Shown in pieces: positions 61,740-64,000 of a DNA stretch of 64,000 bases; position 1 is the stretch's first letter, and each line of letters begins with the position of its first letter. The notes beneath the pieces are model-generated. The model did no database searches. It was not told the DNA's origin and saw only the letters and a list, made by a program, of their open reading frames with translations. The position numbers and the translations under genes were made by a program. The stretch lies in contig NC_052617.1 in NCBI RefSeq assembly GCF_016545825.1, forward strand, positions 57,244,472 to 57,308,471, in the 5' to 3' direction. The stretch comes from Eucalyptus grandis. Taxonomy: Eukaryota > Streptophyta > Magnoliopsida > Myrtales > Myrtaceae.

Positions 61740-63126
61740 CTTTTATTTCCTTCATTTGTGTTGTTCAGCTCCGTTCAAATTATGTACAATGTTCCGACCA
61801 AAAAAAAAAATTATGTACAATGTAACACGTTTATTTTTTTTTTTTTTTTTAAATTACGACATAAAAATCTCAAATTTATCCACGTAACATGTTTATCCGA
61901 AAATGTTTTTTAAAATACAAAAAACTCTAAACTCATACAAATATATTATATTCACTTCAGATTTTAAGGTAAATGCGAGAATTTAAAGTAAATATGCCGC
62001 ATCTATGACTTGGAAGCTTTTTCTAGCGCATTCCAGCCCTCCATGCCACCACGTTTTGATGCCACCATCACCTCTGAATCCGAATTGGACCTGCTTACCT
62101 TCGTCTCAACCCTGCCAAGGAGGTCTTGGTTTTATACTATAAGTTTTCGACGGTTCCTTTTTTTAGTCTATTTTACACTGACTCTCCTCTTTTCTCTCAG
62201 ATTTTTACTGTCTCTTTGCAAACCGTCCAATACACTCGCACTTTTCGACTGTAAATTATTGCATAATTTCCCGCTATGATGAATTTTTAGCTATTTATTT
62301 TTCTCTACAATACAGAAATTGTGCAAATACACTGCTTCAATCCCCCCTTGATGTTGTGTTTGTATACTTCCTCAGGTATCTGATTCAGACTTACTCGACA
62401 CCAGAGACGGAGGTGCGCGCCCCCTTCGCGTCATAAAAGTTTAAAATATAATATATATATGTGTGTGTGTGTAAGCCCGTGAAGCGGAGAAGAAAAGGAA
62501 AAAAAAAAAAAGGATGATGCACTTCAACCTTCCCTTAGCCACGCCACATACACGACCACCGGCAAGAAATGGACCCGTATCGCGCAAAAAGGGTCAACAT
62601 CGAGGCCACACTACATGAATCAAAGTCGAAAGATAGCAATACAAATGGGGCAAACAATCTTTGTGTTATAGTTTTCTTTCCTCCTCAAATTGCAGATCCC
62701 ATGCACTAAATGATTTGTCTGTCTCCAAGGAAACTTACAATAGTCCTATCGTGTTCTTATCCCAAGTTAGATGAGGAGAAAACAGCAGAGATGATCTTGC
62801 TCAAGGCTATTCTGTAACCAACTTAAAGATGAATCAGGGTGACTATGCCCGTGCGCAGACAAACAACAGGCACGGAACGTCCCGTTTGCACAACCCCACG
62901 ATGGGAGTCATGACTATGCAGTGTGCAGGATAACAAACTTTGAACTTTCTAAAATCGTCATCTCCCATTGATATTGAATGGTTGACCCGTGCCCTCCGGT
63001 TTTTGGCTCTGTAGTATCATCAGGAGCTGAATTGCTCTTCAGCTGCCAGCTCCTAATGCCTCAGCTTCATGCTTCAAAATCTCGAAATCCCCAACAAGGC
63101 TGAACCAACCTAGGTTGATGGGAGCA
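61740..63126. other. Intergenic region upstream of RPAC1 and 3' of the AATF gene
   Basis: No gene is recognised. It contains an 18-bp repeat of AATTATGTACAATGT (61778 and 61810), a (TA)(TG) microsatellite at about 62450-62473, and the likely 3' UTR of the AATF gene from about 62700. The open frame at 62010-62279 looks accidental. Confidence 0.45.
62448..62474. repeat. (TA)n(TG)n microsatellite
   Basis: A short compound dinucleotide run, ATATATATATGTGTGTGTGTG. Confidence 0.9.
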
Positions 63127-63858
63127 CTAGGCCACGGAACCAGGTTTTTGCGTCTTCAATCCAAACAAATTCTCAAACAATTTGGGCGCCATGGGAGGCA
63201 TGTTCATGGCCTGAGGAGCCATGAAGTTGACTATCTTTTCGTGTACATGGTACCTGTCAGTACATTGGTAATTTAAAATGCTCACCTATACAGAGATATT
63301 TTTCATAAGCCAAGAGGCAAGATCAATTGAAGATGAACCAAATTACCTTATCTTCCGACTCTTGGAAGCACGCCGATCGACTACCTTTCTCTTCTTAGTT
63401 TGTAGTCTCCTTAAAGCATAAAAAGCAGCCTCTGGATATAATAAAATGGCAAATACCAAATGCTGTGAGACTACTATCTGATGAACAAATGGAAAAGTTT
63501 TATCTTCCAGTATAATTAGTGATACAGTTTACTGGGGCCAATTTAACCCTTGTGATGTAATATCAATCCCTCAAACCAACGGATGAATTGTAGCTCAGGA
63601 ACTCCAATCACTTCAGTTGCAAGCCAAGCATTTTAAGGACAAAGGCAACAAAGTGCCACAAGTCATAGGCAGAGCTACGCCCTTCTTATACCCCTCATCA
63701 GTAAAGGACACTAATGGAAAAGATGCATAAAGATGTGGAGTTACGAATCATGCTATACCTGATGATGTTGGGTCAACTGTCTCAAAAAATTCCTTCAGCA
63801 ACTGCTGATAAAACTCTGTGTCATCCAAAAGTTCTGTGTCACCCTCTGCATTTGCCTC
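63127..63858 (-). CDS. AATF/Bfr2 (Traube domain) protein, 3' exons only
   Basis: Three exons on the minus strand, 63858-63759, 63431-63347 and 63253-63127, with GT-AG borders and phases that join. They encode about 103 C-terminal residues. An acidic stretch leads into LLDDTEFYQQLLKEFFE, followed by EAAFYALRRLQTKKRKVVDRRASKSRKIRYHVHEKIVNFMA in shortened form at the exon joins, then PPMAPKLFENLFGLKTQK and the stop. These are the conserved end of the AATF/Che-1/Bfr2 family and its Traube C-terminal region. Family members act in the nucleolus in processing the small-subunit rRNA. The N-terminal exons lie beyond the right edge of the window, and I could not identify an exon in the last 140 bp. Confidence 0.88.
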
Positions 63859-64000
63859 CTAATTACAGCAGGAATAAAATAGTTCCTCATCAGCTATAAA
63901 AGGAATGACGAATGACCATTCATGGTCTCACATGCAAAATAAGAAAGATTGGTTAAAAGATAACTTTTCTTCAGTTCCTTTTCTAGACCCGTCAACGCAG

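Overview
The window is plant nuclear DNA from a core eudicot. Evidence: split genes with GT-AG introns and plant-type exon structures, a ubiquitin-RUB fusion gene, an R2R3-MYB factor, a Ty1-copia element with a plant initiator-Met tRNA primer site, and abundant MITEs. The MITEs with very GC-rich cores inside AT-rich arms and the MYB type suggest a woody rosid, possibly Myrtaceae, but the species is a guess.

Layout. 1-3.9 kb: AT-rich intergenic DNA with MITEs. 3.97-6.78 kb (+): ubiquitin-RUB (NEDD8) fusion gene, three exons, with a small MITE just upstream of its TATA box. 6.8-26.2 kb: gene-poor DNA holding a hAT-type element with 8-bp target duplication, a decayed unidentified coding relic, two Mutator-type MITEs with perfect 9-bp duplications (one a 1.3-kb foldback with a GC-rich core), a degenerate minisatellite, and copies of the upstream region of the MYB gene plus a MYB exon relic. 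26.4-29.1 kb (+): R2R3-MYB gene. 29.9-40.5 kb: nested MITEs, a decayed copia relic, and a structurally complete but coding-defective copia element with about 98% identical LTRs. 40.65-44.15 kb: tandem-duplicated, broken 5' half of the next gene. 46.13-57.07 kb (+): TTI1-like gene of the TTT complex, 17 coding exons, 1384 codons by my model. 58.33-61.63 kb (-): RPAC1, the AC40-type subunit shared by RNA polymerases I and III, nine coding exons, 369 residues. 63.13-64 kb (-): 3' exons of an AATF/Bfr2 (Traube) ribosome-biogenesis gene, cut by the window edge.

The right end is a compact, conserved housekeeping block; TTI1 and RPAC1 converge. RPAC1 and AATF both act in rRNA production, and TTI1 stabilises PIKK kinases including TOR, but nothing shows these genes to be co-regulated. 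I found no convincing undescribed system. The observations I consider best supported are a tandem in-frame acceptor pair in TTI1, two predicted GC-AG introns, the broken TTI1 tandem copy with an internal MITE empty-site control, the repeated MYB promoter region, and the 1.3-kb foldback MULE.
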